64,000 nucleotides of DNA from Rhizobium etli 8C-3 (GTDB lineage: Bacteria; Pseudomonadota; Alphaproteobacteria; Rhizobiales; Rhizobiaceae): positions 3,252,501-3,316,500 of the forward strand of contig NZ_CP017241.1 of assembly GCF_001908375.1 (NCBI RefSeq). The letters are read 5' to 3'. Positions within the stretch are counted from its first letter, which is position 1. Each line of letters starts with the position of its first letter. Below are positions 48,828-57,104 of this stretch, piece after piece. A program made the translations under genes and the position numbers. The notes below the pieces were generated by a model. It was not told the origin of the DNA. It was given only the letters and a program-made list of their open reading frames with translations, and did no database searches.

Positions 48828-49123
48828 TCTGCGACCCGTTCAAACCTTCCACGGCGATCATCGACTTTCGCAAGCGGTTCACCAGGCTGTTTCAGCCTGG
48901 CCGGCAGGTGACTGCCTCGGCCTTTGCGGATGCGATCGCCGGCCTCAACACCTGCGTGGAAATGGCGCGCGAGTATGAGGACGAAATGATGGTGCTCGAA
49001 AGCATGCTCCTCCTGAACCAGCCCCGCGTCGTTTACGGCGCGGACTTCGTCAGCGAGGCGGTGTCACCAACGCCGCCTCCAGCTCTTCGCCTGGTCGTTT
49101 CGAACCGAGGCGAGCGGGCATGA
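48824..49123 (+). CDS. Hypothetical prophage early protein
   Basis: A 99-residue protein. GTG at 48824 overlaps the upstream stop and follows GGGAGG. The N-terminal part (DFRKRFTRLFQPG) is basic and a helical part follows. No family is recognised. Confidence 0.62.
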   Translation: MICDPFKPSTAIIDFRKRFTRLFQPGRQVTASAFADAIAGLNTCVEMAREYEDEMMVLESMLLLNQPRVVYGADFVSEAVSPTPPPALRLVVSNRGERA

Positions 49124-49410
49124 GCAACAAGCCATCCAGGCTGTATTTCTCGGCGAAGGATTTTGCGCGCGAAGTTGCGCCGGAAATTGCCCGGATGCTG
49201 AACGACCGCAATTACCGGCCGCCCGCGACCCGCCCCGAAAAGGTGGCCACCGTGCGGCCGGAGGTTCCCAATCTCTCCAGCGCCATCAACGAGGTTCTCA
49301 AGGCGACCGATCGACTTGAGGCCGACCAGTACACACGCGGCGAGCACGCCGCCATCCAGCAACTCATTGAGGCTGCCAAGCGCCTGCGGACTGCAGCCCG
49401 GCGAAAGTAG
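49120..49410 (+). CDS. Hypothetical prophage early protein
   Basis: A 96-residue basic protein, coupled to the preceding gene (ATGA). The C-terminal half is helical (EVLKATDRLEADQY, LIEAAKRLRTAARRK). Function unknown. Confidence 0.62.
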   Translation: MSNKPSRLYFSAKDFAREVAPEIARMLNDRNYRPPATRPEKVATVRPEVPNLSSAINEVLKATDRLEADQYTRGEHAAIQQLIEAAKRLRTAARRK

Positions 49411-49417
49411 GTCAATT

Positions 49418-50071
49418 ATGCAAAGCGTTATAATCGAAGAGCTGCCCGTTCCAGGCATCACCCTCATCAATGGCAAAAGCTACATGGCCGATGCGCGCGG
49501 CGGGCTGATGCCGCTCGAAATGGTGAGTGCAGCACACAAGCTGGAAGATGAAACCGTGCGGAAGATCATGGGCTATGCCACGTCTCTCTCCGCACAGATC
49601 GCCCGCTTCCGTGGCCACACGATGACCGACCTCGGCGAGTTCGACGCCCTTTTAGCGCAGGAATACCAGACGACGAAGGGGGGCAAGAAGGGCAACCGGA
49701 CCTATCAGACGTTCGACGGCCTGATGATGGTGAGGGTCCAGGTATCGGATTTCATCGCGTTCGGGCCGCAGCTGCAAATCGGCAAAAAGATCCTCGACGA
49801 GCTGATGACCGACTGGTCGGCCGACAGCCGCCCGGAGATCCGCGCGATCATCACCCGCGCCTTCAACACGGACCAGGAAGGCAAGGTGTCGCGTGCGGAC
49901 ATCTACACGCTGTTGCGCCTCCCGATTGAGGACGAGCGCTGGCTTGAAGCGATGCGAGCGATCCGCGATGCCATGCGGGTCGTCGGCAGTAAGGAATATG
50001 TCCGCTTCTACCAGCGCGCCAAGGTGACCGACGAATGGCAGGCGGTCACCATCGACTTGGCCAAGGCCTAA
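49418..50071 (+). CDS. DUF3164-family Mu-like protein
   Basis: A 217-residue protein of the DUF3164 family, common in the early operons of Mu-like phages. Characteristic parts are DARGGLMPLEMV (residues 25-36), the central FDGLMMVRVQVSDFIAFGPQLQIGKKILDEL (in part) and IITRAFNTDQEGKVSRADIYTLLRL. ATG at 49418. Its role is unknown; it is usually found between gene B and gemA, as here. Confidence 0.85.
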   Translation: MQSVIIEELPVPGITLINGKSYMADARGGLMPLEMVSAAHKLEDETVRKIMGYATSLSAQIARFRGHTMTDLGEFDALLAQEYQTTKGGKKGNRTYQTFDGLMMVRVQVSDFIAFGPQLQIGKKILDELMTDWSADSRPEIRAIITRAFNTDQEGKVSRADIYTLLRLPIEDERWLEAMRAIRDAMRVVGSKEYVRFYQRAKVTDEWQAVTIDLAKA

Positions 50072-50117
50072 GGCGGGGCAAATGAGCGAATTTGCTAAGG
50101 CGCGGCATGTCTGCGCG

Positions 50118-50855
50118 TCAGACGGCCGATACCCTCCGATATTCGCGCTCCAGCCGACGCAAGCCGGCCAGGTAGATTGCGAGATGCTCTTCAATGGTTT
50201 GAACTATTGTGAACAAGCCCTCAACGCGATGCGCAATCTGGTCGACTATAAATTCCTGGCTCTTCCGGGCTTGGACCATTGCAAAGATGTCGTCGAAGAG
50301 AGTTCTCATCACCATGTCATGGGTGGCCGCTGCGTCAAGCAGACGTTCGAGGCTGTGAGCCGAGTTTCCGTCGAGCAGATCATCTGCCTGATGGAGCTGG
50401 GGGCTTCCAAGCAGCGCCAGAAGGCCTCCGGCCTGACGACCAAAGTAGCCATATTCGCGGTACAGATCGACGGCGGCCTCGCCGTCGGCCTTCGCGAGAA
50501 TTCTTACCAGACTGCCTATGTGCTCTTCGTGTTCGGAAAGAAGATCAACAAACGGATTGATAGCACGGTCGACTTTCAGCCGATCGCTGCGCAGGGACAA
50601 TTCCATCAAGTCTCGATGCCGTTTGTCAGCTTTCTTGTCTGTCTTCTGCATCGCGCGAACGGTTGCATATGCTGCTCCGACGGCGGCAAAACCCGTAATC
50701 AGGGTTTGAAAATCATAGATGGCGTTTCGCCAAGGATTGCCACCTTTCCGGTCGTCCACCGTTGGAGACTCCCCAAAGAGCACCGGCAGGGCCAGTCCAA
50801 GACCAACGATAATTGCCAGAGCCCCATACACTCTGCGACGGTTTTTGCTTGTCAT
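50118..50855 (-). CDS. Membrane protein on the opposite strand within the early operon
   Basis: A 245-residue protein. It has two N-terminal hydrophobic segments (VYGALAIIVGLGLALPVLFG and DFQTLITGFAAVGAAYATV), then a long soluble helical domain of about 170 residues (KTDKKADKRHRDLMELSLRS and beyond). It faces against the early operon between the DUF3164 and gemA genes, the classical layout of a lysogeny-expressed moron. A plus-strand frame covers the same bases but is less protein-like. Function unknown; an exclusion or defence role is possible. Confidence 0.72.
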   Translation of the reverse strand: MTSKNRRRVYGALAIIVGLGLALPVLFGESPTVDDRKGGNPWRNAIYDFQTLITGFAAVGAAYATVRAMQKTDKKADKRHRDLMELSLRSDRLKVDRAINPFVDLLSEHEEHIGSLVRILAKADGEAAVDLYREYGYFGRQAGGLLALLGSPQLHQADDLLDGNSAHSLERLLDAAATHDMVMRTLFDDIFAMVQARKSQEFIVDQIAHRVEGLFTIVQTIEEHLAIYLAGLRRLEREYRRVSAV

Positions 50856-50903
50856 CCTCGGTTTTCCCCAAACGCGCTGCAACTCTAGCTATGGAGCGAT
50901 CTC

Positions 50904-51554
50904 GTGACTTCTTCAATCGCCGCCATCCACGTCGCCAAGAAGCAGCTCGGCCTAGACGACGATACCTACCGAGCCAAGCTTGCCCGGATCACGGGCAAGC
51001 AATCCGCCAAAGAAATGACCGAGGACGAGCGCCAGAAGGTGCTCACGGTTTTCCGCAATGACGGCTTCATGCCCGCGCCGACCGCGCGTCGCGGCGACGG
51101 CCGGCAAAAATTGACCGGCAAGTACGCCAAGAAATTGCAGGCGCTCTGGATCGCGGCCTGGAACCTCGGCATCGTTCGCGATCGCGGCGACAGTGCGCTC
51201 GTCTCGTTCGTGAAGCGGCAGACGGGCGTCGATCACACGCGGTTCCTGGTCTATGCCGACGATGCCAACCGGGCGATCGAGGCACTCAAGGGCTGGATGC
51301 GGCGCGAAGCCGGCGTCTCTTACGGGCACACCAACGGATACGACTGGCTGTCAGCCGATGGCGCGAAGGTCGCCTGGGCGCAGTGGAAAGTCCTGACGCC
51401 CGGCGCGAGCCTGATGGTGCGCAAGGGCTTCGATGGGGAAGTCGCCAAGCTGACGGGCAAGGCGATGCTTCAGGAGGTGACGGCGGCCGGATGGCAGAGC
51501 GTCATGAACGATTTCGGCGAACGCGTCCGGAAAGACAAGGCGGCCCGGAAATGA
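50904..51554 (+). CDS. GemA-like regulatory protein
   Basis: A 216-residue protein of the GemA family of Mu (host gene expression modulation). The N terminus IAAIHVAKKQLGLDDDTYRA and LTGKYAKKLQALWIAAWNLGIV (in part) are characteristic. GTG at 50904 follows GGAG. It is coupled (ATGA) to the next gene. Confidence 0.85.
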   Translation: MTSSIAAIHVAKKQLGLDDDTYRAKLARITGKQSAKEMTEDERQKVLTVFRNDGFMPAPTARRGDGRQKLTGKYAKKLQALWIAAWNLGIVRDRGDSALVSFVKRQTGVDHTRFLVYADDANRAIEALKGWMRREAGVSYGHTNGYDWLSADGAKVAWAQWKVLTPGASLMVRKGFDGEVAKLTGKAMLQEVTAAGWQSVMNDFGERVRKDKAARK

Positions 51555-51787
51555 CCGAGCCGCTCCGCGTATCAGATCATGCAGTGCTGCGTTACCTTGA
51601 GCGGGCGCACGGCCTCGATGTCGAAGCCGTCCGCCGTCATATCGGTTCCCGCTGTGCGACTGGCGCGGAGCTGCGGGCGCTCTCGGTTATCGTGGAAAAG
51701 GTCAAATTCGTTCTCCAGGAGGGCGTCGTCGTCACCGTGCTGAAGAGCCGGGCGCTGGCCTTCCCGAAAGGCGGCCGCGATGAATGA
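51551..51787 (+). CDS. Hypothetical prophage protein
   Basis: A 78-residue protein (MTEPLRVSDHAVLRYLERAH). The HAVLRYLERAHGLDVEAVR pattern occurs in small DUF4258-like or phage proteins; the assignment is not firm. It overlaps both neighbours. Confidence 0.62.
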   Translation: MTEPLRVSDHAVLRYLERAHGLDVEAVRRHIGSRCATGAELRALSVIVEKVKFVLQEGVVVTVLKSRALAFPKGGRDE

Positions 51788-51974
51788 AGCCCTTCCTCTG
51801 TTCGAAACCTCCGAATTGAAGCAGCTTCGAAGCGAGTGTGAAGACCTCGTGAAGAAGCTGCAGCGTGGCGGCCGCGACGCCCGCTCGCGGATCCGCATGG
51901 AGCAGAAGCTTGCGCTCGCCAGGGCAAAACAGATCAAGCTTGAGCTGCAGCTCGGCCTCGGGAGGCGCAGTTGA
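51780..51974 (+). CDS. Small basic coiled-coil prophage protein
   Basis: A 64-residue protein, almost entirely helical and charged (LKQLRSECEDLVKKLQRGGR). It overlaps the preceding gene by eight bases and the next by four. Function unknown. Confidence 0.6.
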   Translation: MNEALPLFETSELKQLRSECEDLVKKLQRGGRDARSRIRMEQKLALARAKQIKLELQLGLGRRS

Positions 51975-52369
51975 CTAGTTCGCTTCCCGGCATCCTCGGC
52001 GAGATCGCCGATATCACCGACGCCGAGACGGCGCTGCTCGTGGCACAGAGCCACGGCGGCGTTCGAGTTTCCATCCCGCCCCGCGCGGAAGATGGGCACT
52101 GGCTGACGGACCTGCTCGGTTTCGAGATCGCCGATCGTATCTGCAGAGGGCTTGCCGTCGTCGACGCAGACGGCAGGCTGAAGGGCATCCAGCGCGAAGT
52201 TCTGCCCCTCGGCCCGGCCTCGGTTTTGAAGTCGGCCCGGCGTCGAGCGGCACATGCGCTCCAGGCCGGCGCCAATCCGAGAGAAGCGGCCCGCATTGCG
52301 GGCTTGCATGAGCGGACAATCTATCGCATGAAAGCAGACAGCGACGGCGGGCAAGGCGAGCTGTTCTGA
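51971..52369 (+). CDS. Mor-like middle/late transcription activator
   Basis: A 132-residue protein of the Mor/C type. The N-terminal dimerisation region is LPGILGEIADITDAETALLV and the C-terminal helix-turn-helix is REAARIAGLHERTIYRMKAD. The start is TTG at 51971, overlapping the upstream stop, with GGAGG nine bases before. In Mu, Mor and C bind dyads just upstream of the -10 of middle and late promoters. The dyad 10 bp after this gene is the obvious target. Confidence 0.75.
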   Translation: MTSSLPGILGEIADITDAETALLVAQSHGGVRVSIPPRAEDGHWLTDLLGFEIADRICRGLAVVDADGRLKGIQREVLPLGPASVLKSARRRAAHALQAGANPREAARIAGLHERTIYRMKADSDGGQGELF

Positions 52370-52379
52370 TCTTCGCCAC

Positions 52380-52425
52380 GGCTGACACCTGTCAGCCCCT
52401 TTCCAGCACCCTCCCATCGCATAGT
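52380..52425 (+). promoter_or_regulatory. Activator-dependent late promoter, copy 1 (GGCTGACA dyad)
   Basis: GGCTGACA-CC-TGTCAGCC (52380-52397) is a perfect 8-bp dyad. CATAGT at 52420-52425 could be the -10, with 22 bases between. A start at about 52432 would put the dyad centre near -43.5, the position of the Mor site in Mu. It precedes the endolysin and lysis genes. The same dyad recurs at 62501. Confidence 0.7.
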
Positions 52426-52474
52426 CCTCCCCATTGAGCGGCCGTTCCGGCTGCTTTTCTGATTGGGGCAATCC

Positions 52475-53191
52475 ATGACTTTCGACCAGTGGCTGAACGC
52501 CCGCCTTCGTGTCCACGGCGCCTATGACGGCGTCGTTGACAGCGTCTTCGGGCGCGCGACGATCGCCGCTCTCAAGCGGTTCCAGACGGCAGACGGATTG
52601 CAGCCTACCGGCGTTGCCGACGAGGCGACCGTGGACGCGCTGCGCCTCGATCCACAGGGTCGCGTCGTCAAGGTGATACCGGCGCCGAAGATGCCCGATG
52701 AACCCGTGTGGATGCGCGAAGCCCGACGGCTCCTGGGCATCAAGGAAATTCCCGGCGCCGCTTCGAACGCGACGATCATCGGCTGGGCAAAGCGGATGAG
52801 CGGCTGGATCGCCAGCTTCTTCACCAATGACGATATTGCCTGGTGCGGCCTCTTCGTCGGCAACTGTGTCGCTGTGACACTGCCGGAAGAGAAGCTGCCG
52901 GCCAATCCGCTTGGCGCCCTGGAGTGGAACAAGTTCGGTAGCCCGATGGCGGCTCCGGCTCTCGGTGCGATCCTTGTCTTCAAGCGCACCGGCGGCGGCC
53001 ATGTCGGCTTTTACGCCGGCGAGGACGGCGACTTCTATTGCGTGCTGGGCGGCAACCAGGGCAACAGCGTCAAGCTCTCGATGATCGAAAAGAAGCGCTG
53101 TGTCGGCATCCGCTGGCCGCGCACGGCACCGCCGCCGACCGGCGGGCCTGTCCGCGCGAACGCAGGTGGGGTATCCCGCAATGAAGCCTAG
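52475..53191 (+). CDS. Endolysin: peptidoglycan-binding domain plus TIGR02594/CHAP-like hydrolase
   Basis: A 238-residue cell-wall hydrolase. The N-terminal peptidoglycan-binding domain covers residues 1-60 (GVVDSVFGRATIAALKRFQT). The catalytic part of the TIGR02594 type has DIAWCGLFVGNCV with the presumed nucleophile Cys and GGGHVGFYAGEDG with the catalytic His. It is the first gene of the lysis cluster, transcribed from the dyad promoter upstream. Confidence 0.88.
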   Translation: MTFDQWLNARLRVHGAYDGVVDSVFGRATIAALKRFQTADGLQPTGVADEATVDALRLDPQGRVVKVIPAPKMPDEPVWMREARRLLGIKEIPGAASNATIIGWAKRMSGWIASFFTNDDIAWCGLFVGNCVAVTLPEEKLPANPLGALEWNKFGSPMAAPALGAILVFKRTGGGHVGFYAGEDGDFYCVLGGNQGNSVKLSMIEKKRCVGIRWPRTAPPPTGGPVRANAGGVSRNEA

Positions 53192-53453
53192 CGCTCGGAC
53201 CAGCTTCAAGCCGGGCTACCGCATGACCAGGCGCTGGAACTGGATCAGCTTCGTGCTCTCCTGGGCGATCCTGCTCACGATCGTCATTGCCGCCATCCGC
53301 GGATCACAGGAGGCCGTTGCTTTGGCGCCGGTCTTCGTTCCCAGCCTTTGTGTGATGATCGCCGCCTTGATCGGTATCCACCGCTACACCGGTGCGATGG
53401 ACTATCAATCGGCGATGTCCACGGCAACGGCGGCCGAAAGCGAGGAGCGCTGA
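53181..53453 (+). CDS. Holin-like small membrane protein
   Basis: A 90-residue protein with two hydrophobic helices (ISFVLSWAILLTIVIAAI and VALAPVFVPSLCVMIAALIG) and charged ends. It overlaps the endolysin and spanin genes. Position and shape fit a holin. The holin role is inferred from context only. Confidence 0.68.
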   Translation: MKPSARTSFKPGYRMTRRWNWISFVLSWAILLTIVIAAIRGSQEAVALAPVFVPSLCVMIAALIGIHRYTGAMDYQSAMSTATAAESEER

Positions 53454-53812
53454 TGGAGCCGCTTTCCAAGCCTCTCGCGATCGCCCTTGCCACCGGCGCC
53501 CTGCTGCTTGCAGTCGCCAGCCTCGGCTACCTGACCGTCCGCGAAATCCACGCCATGACAGACGAGGCGGCCACCGCGGCCAAGCAACTATCGGATGCCA
53601 CCTGGACGGCCAGGATCGAGAAGGCCAATGCCGAAGCAAACCAGAAGATCGCTGACCAGGCAAAGGCGGTCATTCAGATCCAGGCGGAGGCGGCCGATCG
53701 TGTCAACGCCGCCTCCCAGCAGCTTGAAGAAGTGAGGAAACGAAATGCGGCTTTGCCACATGGCGACGATATTGGTCTTAGCGCTGATCGCGTCCGCCTG
53801 CTCCCAGACTGA
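53453..53812 (+). CDS. Inner-membrane spanin (Rz-like)
   Basis: A 119-residue protein with one N-terminal signal-anchor helix (LAIALATGALLLAVASLGYL) and a periplasmic coiled coil (residues 30-105, rich in A, E, K and Q). Its 3' end overlaps the start of the lipoprotein gene by 68 bases in another frame, the standard Rz/Rz1 layout. Confidence 0.82.
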   Translation: MEPLSKPLAIALATGALLLAVASLGYLTVREIHAMTDEAATAAKQLSDATWTARIEKANAEANQKIADQAKAVIQIQAEAADRVNAASQQLEEVRKRNAALPHGDDIGLSADRVRLLPD

Positions 53813-54026
53813 TCCGGCGCCTCCGGTGGTGATCACCAAAACTGTGGCCGTCCAGCTCCCGCCCGAAGCGCGCAAGCCGACCCCGCCGCTTTCGCCGAAG
53901 CCTGACCGCGACATGCAGCAGCAGGAGGTTTTGGACAATTGGTCCGCTGACCGCACCGCGCGCAATACCGGCGAATGGCGTCGGGCTGCCTGCGTCGCGG
54001 CCGTCGATGCGGTGGGCAGCCGATGA
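53745..54026 (+). CDS. Outer-membrane spanin lipoprotein (Rz1-like)
   Basis: A 93-residue lipoprotein with lipobox LIASAC (Cys19) and a proline-rich mature part (PPVVITKTVAVQLPPEARKP), typical of Rz1. It starts within the Rz-like gene in the +1 frame with AGGAAA upstream. It works with the inner-membrane spanin to fuse the membranes at lysis. Confidence 0.83.
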   Translation: MRLCHMATILVLALIASACSQTDPAPPVVITKTVAVQLPPEARKPTPPLSPKPDRDMQQQEVLDNWSADRTARNTGEWRRAACVAAVDAVGSR

Positions 54027-54244
54027 ACGGGAACGCCCTCTTTGACCTTGCGGAGATCCGCGCCGAGGAAGAGCGCGAGGCGCAGATCAAACGCGCCACC
54101 GCAGCCTTGAAGCAGGCCGGCAGCATCGAATGTGAAGATTGCGGCGGCGAGATCGCCGAGACCCGCCGGCGGGCCATGCCCTCGGCCACACGTTGTCTTG
54201 ATTGCCAGCAGCGTTTCGAGCGGCGCCTGCAGAGGAGCCGCTGA
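54023..54244 (+). CDS. TraR/DksA-type C4 zinc-finger protein
   Basis: A 73-residue protein. An N-terminal helix (residues 1-33) is followed by a four-cysteine zinc finger, C37-x2-C40 and C58-x2-C61 (IECEDCGGE, TRCLDCQQRFE). Phage and plasmid TraR proteins bind RNA polymerase and mimic DksA-ppGpp. It is coupled to both neighbours. Confidence 0.85.
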   Translation: MNGNALFDLAEIRAEEEREAQIKRATAALKQAGSIECEDCGGEIAETRRRAMPSATRCLDCQQRFERRLQRSR

Positions 54245-54606
54245 TGGAACTCGAAACCCTGAAATCTTGGTTCGGCTTCTTCGCGCTACTGATCTCTGTC
54301 ACCACGTCAGCCTGGCACATCATCTCGTCCGGCTCGAAGAAGACCGCCAGCGATCTGAGCGAATTCAAGAAGCAGGACAAGGAGGAGAAGAGCGCTATCC
54401 TCTCCGTGCTGCATGCGCTGGAGAAGCGCACTCAGTCGCTTGAGAGCGACATGAAGCACCTGCCGGACGCCAAGGCCGTCATGGAGCTTCAGATCAAGAT
54501 CGAGCAGCTCTCCGGTCAACTCGGCCGGATGGAGGAAAACCAGAAGGGAATGTCTCGGACCGTCCTGCAGGTGCAGGACTTTCTGATGAAGGGTGCAGCA
54601 GCATGA
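54244..54606 (+). CDS. DUF2730-like phage protein
   Basis: A 120-residue protein with one N-terminal hydrophobic helix (WFGFFALLISVTTSAWHIIS) and a long coiled coil (HALEKRTQSLESDMKHLPD), as in the DUF2730 family of Mu-like phages (Mu gp25 position). It overlaps the previous stop (TGATG). Confidence 0.78.
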   Translation: MELETLKSWFGFFALLISVTTSAWHIISSGSKKTASDLSEFKKQDKEEKSAILSVLHALEKRTQSLESDMKHLPDAKAVMELQIKIEQLSGQLGRMEENQKGMSRTVLQVQDFLMKGAAA

Positions 54607-54902
54607 GCGACTTCAACCAATTTCTCACTCTCGACGCTCGGCTGGTGATCCTGCGGGCGCTGAACGAGCAGTCCGATGGGCGGCTGAATGACAGCCTGCT
54701 CGCCGACGTCCTCGACACCTACGGCCATCACCGCTCCCGTGATTGGATCAGGCAGCAGCTCCGCCTCCTCGCCGATCTTGGCGCTGTAAAGAATACCGAT
54801 ATCGGGCCGGTCATGGTGGCCGCGATCACCCGCCTTGGTGTCGACCACGTCGAGCGCCGCACGCAGCTCGAAGGCGTCAAGCGCCCGTCGATCGGAGCCT
54901 GA
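54603..54902 (+). CDS. Mu gp26-like / VpaChn25_0724-family protein
   Basis: A 99-residue winged-helix-like protein (RLVILRALNEQSDGRLNDSL, then SRDWIRQQLRLLADLGAV, then ITRLGVDHVE). This family sits just before the terminase small subunit in Mu-like phages, as here. The function is unknown; DNA binding is plausible. Confidence 0.8.
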   Translation: MSDFNQFLTLDARLVILRALNEQSDGRLNDSLLADVLDTYGHHRSRDWIRQQLRLLADLGAVKNTDIGPVMVAAITRLGVDHVERRTQLEGVKRPSIGA

Positions 54903-54903
54903 G

Positions 54904-55494
54904 ATGCGCAGCCGCCTTTCGGGAATTGAGCTGCTGCCGGAAGAGTGCTCTGAGATCGTCGCCTGGGCAGCGCAGGAGTTGCAGGACCGCGACCGCACCC
55001 AGACTGACATTTACGAGGAGTTCCATCAGAAGATGGAGGCTCTGCAGAAGGAATTTCGCGGCGAGCTGGATTTTCGGATACCAAGCTTTTCCGCATTCAA
55101 TCGCTACAGCATCAAGCTCGCGACACTTTCCAGCCGGCTTAACCAGACGCGCGAAATCGCGGCCACGATTGCCGAGAAGTTCGATGCCAAAGCCTCCGAC
55201 AATCTCACGCTGATTGCGGCCGAGACGATCAAGACCCTCGTGTTTGAAATGCTGACGGCAGCCGGTGAAGCTGGCGGCAAGCGTATTGACCCGAAGGGCG
55301 CCATGTCGCTGGCCAATGCGCTGCGCGCTGCCACCCAGGCGCAGGGCGTATCCTATGCCACCAGGCAGAAGGTCGAAAAGGAATTTGCCGATAACGCGAA
55401 GGAAGCTGTTGCGCAGGTTGCCAAGGCTAAGGGCCTGACCGAGGAGACCACGCAGGAAATCCTTTCGAAGATCCTTGGGGTGAAGGGCGAATGA
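54904..55494 (+). CDS. DUF3486 protein, terminase small-subunit-like (Mu gp27)
   Basis: A 196-residue helical protein with the DUF3486 hallmark RSRLSGIELLPEECSEIVAW near the N terminus and the GVSYATRQKVEKEF segment. The family takes the terminase small-subunit position before gp28. The ATG at 54904 starts one base after the upstream stop. Confidence 0.85.
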   Translation: MRSRLSGIELLPEECSEIVAWAAQELQDRDRTQTDIYEEFHQKMEALQKEFRGELDFRIPSFSAFNRYSIKLATLSSRLNQTREIAATIAEKFDAKASDNLTLIAAETIKTLVFEMLTAAGEAGGKRIDPKGAMSLANALRAATQAQGVSYATRQKVEKEFADNAKEAVAQVAKAKGLTEETTQEILSKILGVKGE

Positions 55495-57104
55495 CCGCAC
55501 CGATCACTCAGGAGCAATGGGCCGAGGCCAGGCGCACGGCAACGGCTGTCCTTCCGGGCATCGTCAAGGAACTGGGCCTGCCGAAGGCCCTTCTTTCATA
55601 TCAGGCCCGCGCGATCGCGATGCTGGAAAGCACCGCATGCCGCGTGCTCTTCATCGAGAAGTCCCGCCGTATAGGCCTGACCTTTGGCTTTGCCGCCTAT
55701 GCTGCGCTACGTGCCGGCCGCGAAAAGAAGGCCGGCGGCATGGACGTGATGTATATCTCCTATTCGCAGGAGATGACCCGCGAATTCATCGACGCCTGTG
55801 CCATGTGGGCGCGGGCTTACTCCGACGCTGCGTTAGCGGTGGATGAGTTCCTGTTCGACGACAGCGACAAGGATGGCGCCCGATCGATCCAGGCGTTCCG
55901 CATCCGCTTCGCTTCCGGTTTCGAGATCCTCGCACTCTCCTCCGCGCCGCGCACGCTTCGCGGCAAGCAGGGCGTCGTCATGATCGACGAGGCTGCCTTC
56001 GTCGATAGCCTGCCGGAGCTGCTGAAGGCGGCGCTTGCCTTCTTGATGTGGGGCGGCCAGGTCGTTGTTTGCTCGACGCATGACGGCACTGAAAATGAGT
56101 TCAATAAGCAAATCCAGGCGATCCTTGCCGGCCGCTCGAAATACAGCCACCTGCGGATCGACTTCAACCAGGCGCTGGAGGAAGGGCTCTACGAGCGCAT
56201 CTGCCTGGTCAACGGGATCGAGTGGACACCTGAAGGCGAAGCAGCCTGGCGGCAGGAGATCATCGACTTCTACGGTGACGGCGCCGACGAAGAACTGTTC
56301 TGTATTCCCACGGCCGGCAGCGGCGCATGGCTTCCGGCGCCACTAATCGAAGCCCGCATGTCGGTGCAGTCTCCGATCATCCGTCTGGAATTGCCGCGTG
56401 ACTACTTGCATCTGTCCCGGCTTGAACGGGCCATTCATATGGCTTCGGCAATCAGTGATCTCGGAAATGCCCTTAAGCAGCTCGACCGTACCCGCCGCCA
56501 TGCCTTCGGTTTCGACTTTGCGCGTGTCGCCGACTTGTCGGTGGGCACGCTGCTGTCGATTGACCGGCTGCTGAAGCGCGAAGAGGCCCTGACGCTGGAA
56601 ATGCGTAACGTTCCCGGAGATGAGCAGAAGCTGCTCACCCGGATGATCCTCGAAAACGCTCCGCGCCTGGTTGGCGCTGCTTTCGATGCGACCGGCATGG
56701 GCTGGACCGTCGCCGAAGACGTGGGCCGCATCTTCGGCTTCAGGACGCCCGAATATCCAGGCGGCCTGATCGAGGCGATCAAGTTCTCGACGGACTGGTA
56801 TCGCTTCCAGATGCCGCCGCTGAAGACAGCGTTCGAAGACGATGCGATTGCCCTCACGAAAGACGATGAGCACCTCACTGATCTGCGCACCGTCAAGGTG
56901 ATTGCCGGTGTTCCGCGCGTGCCCGAAGCTCGAACAGGCGAAGGTGCAAAAAAGCGGCACGGCGACTTCGCGGTTGCCCTCGCCCTGGCGCACTACGCTA
57001 GCCGCCAGCAATGGACGGAATACGATTATCAGTCCGTCTCAAGCCTCGCCGGAAAAAGCGACGATGACGACGCAGATCACGAATATGGGAGGCGGCATTG
57101 GTAA
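55491..57104 (+). CDS. Terminase large subunit (Mu gp28-like)
   Basis: A 537-residue packaging motor. The ATP-binding loop is an atypical Walker A (FIEKSRRIGLTFG, about residues 54-66), Walker B is VVMIDEAAFVD (about 162-172) and the coupling motif is VVCSTHDGTENEF. The C-terminal RNase H-like nuclease part has FGFDFARVADLS (about 336-347) and AFDATGMG (about 395). It packages DNA by headful with host flanks in Mu-like phages. Confidence 0.9.
   Translation: MTAPITQEQWAEARRTATAVLPGIVKELGLPKALLSYQARAIAMLESTACRVLFIEKSRRIGLTFGFAAYAALRAGREKKAGGMDVMYISYSQEMTREFIDACAMWARAYSDAALAVDEFLFDDSDKDGARSIQAFRIRFASGFEILALSSAPRTLRGKQGVVMIDEAAFVDSLPELLKAALAFLMWGGQVVVCSTHDGTENEFNKQIQAILAGRSKYSHLRIDFNQALEEGLYERICLVNGIEWTPEGEAAWRQEIIDFYGDGADEELFCIPTAGSGAWLPAPLIEARMSVQSPIIRLELPRDYLHLSRLERAIHMASAISDLGNALKQLDRTRRHAFGFDFARVADLSVGTLLSIDRLLKREEALTLEMRNVPGDEQKLLTRMILENAPRLVGAAFDATGMGWTVAEDVGRIFGFRTPEYPGGLIEAIKFSTDWYRFQMPPLKTAFEDDAIALTKDDEHLTDLRTVKVIAGVPRVPEARTGEGAKKRHGDFAVALALAHYASRQQWTEYDYQSVSSLAGKSDDDDADHEYGRRHW

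Noticed and set aside
50082..50888. A 268-codon plus-strand frame across the antisense membrane gene
   Set aside because: It lacks coherent domains and mixes many Cys/His/Trp codons, while the minus strand gives a clean two-helix membrane protein with good helical periodicity. Treated as the complement shadow.
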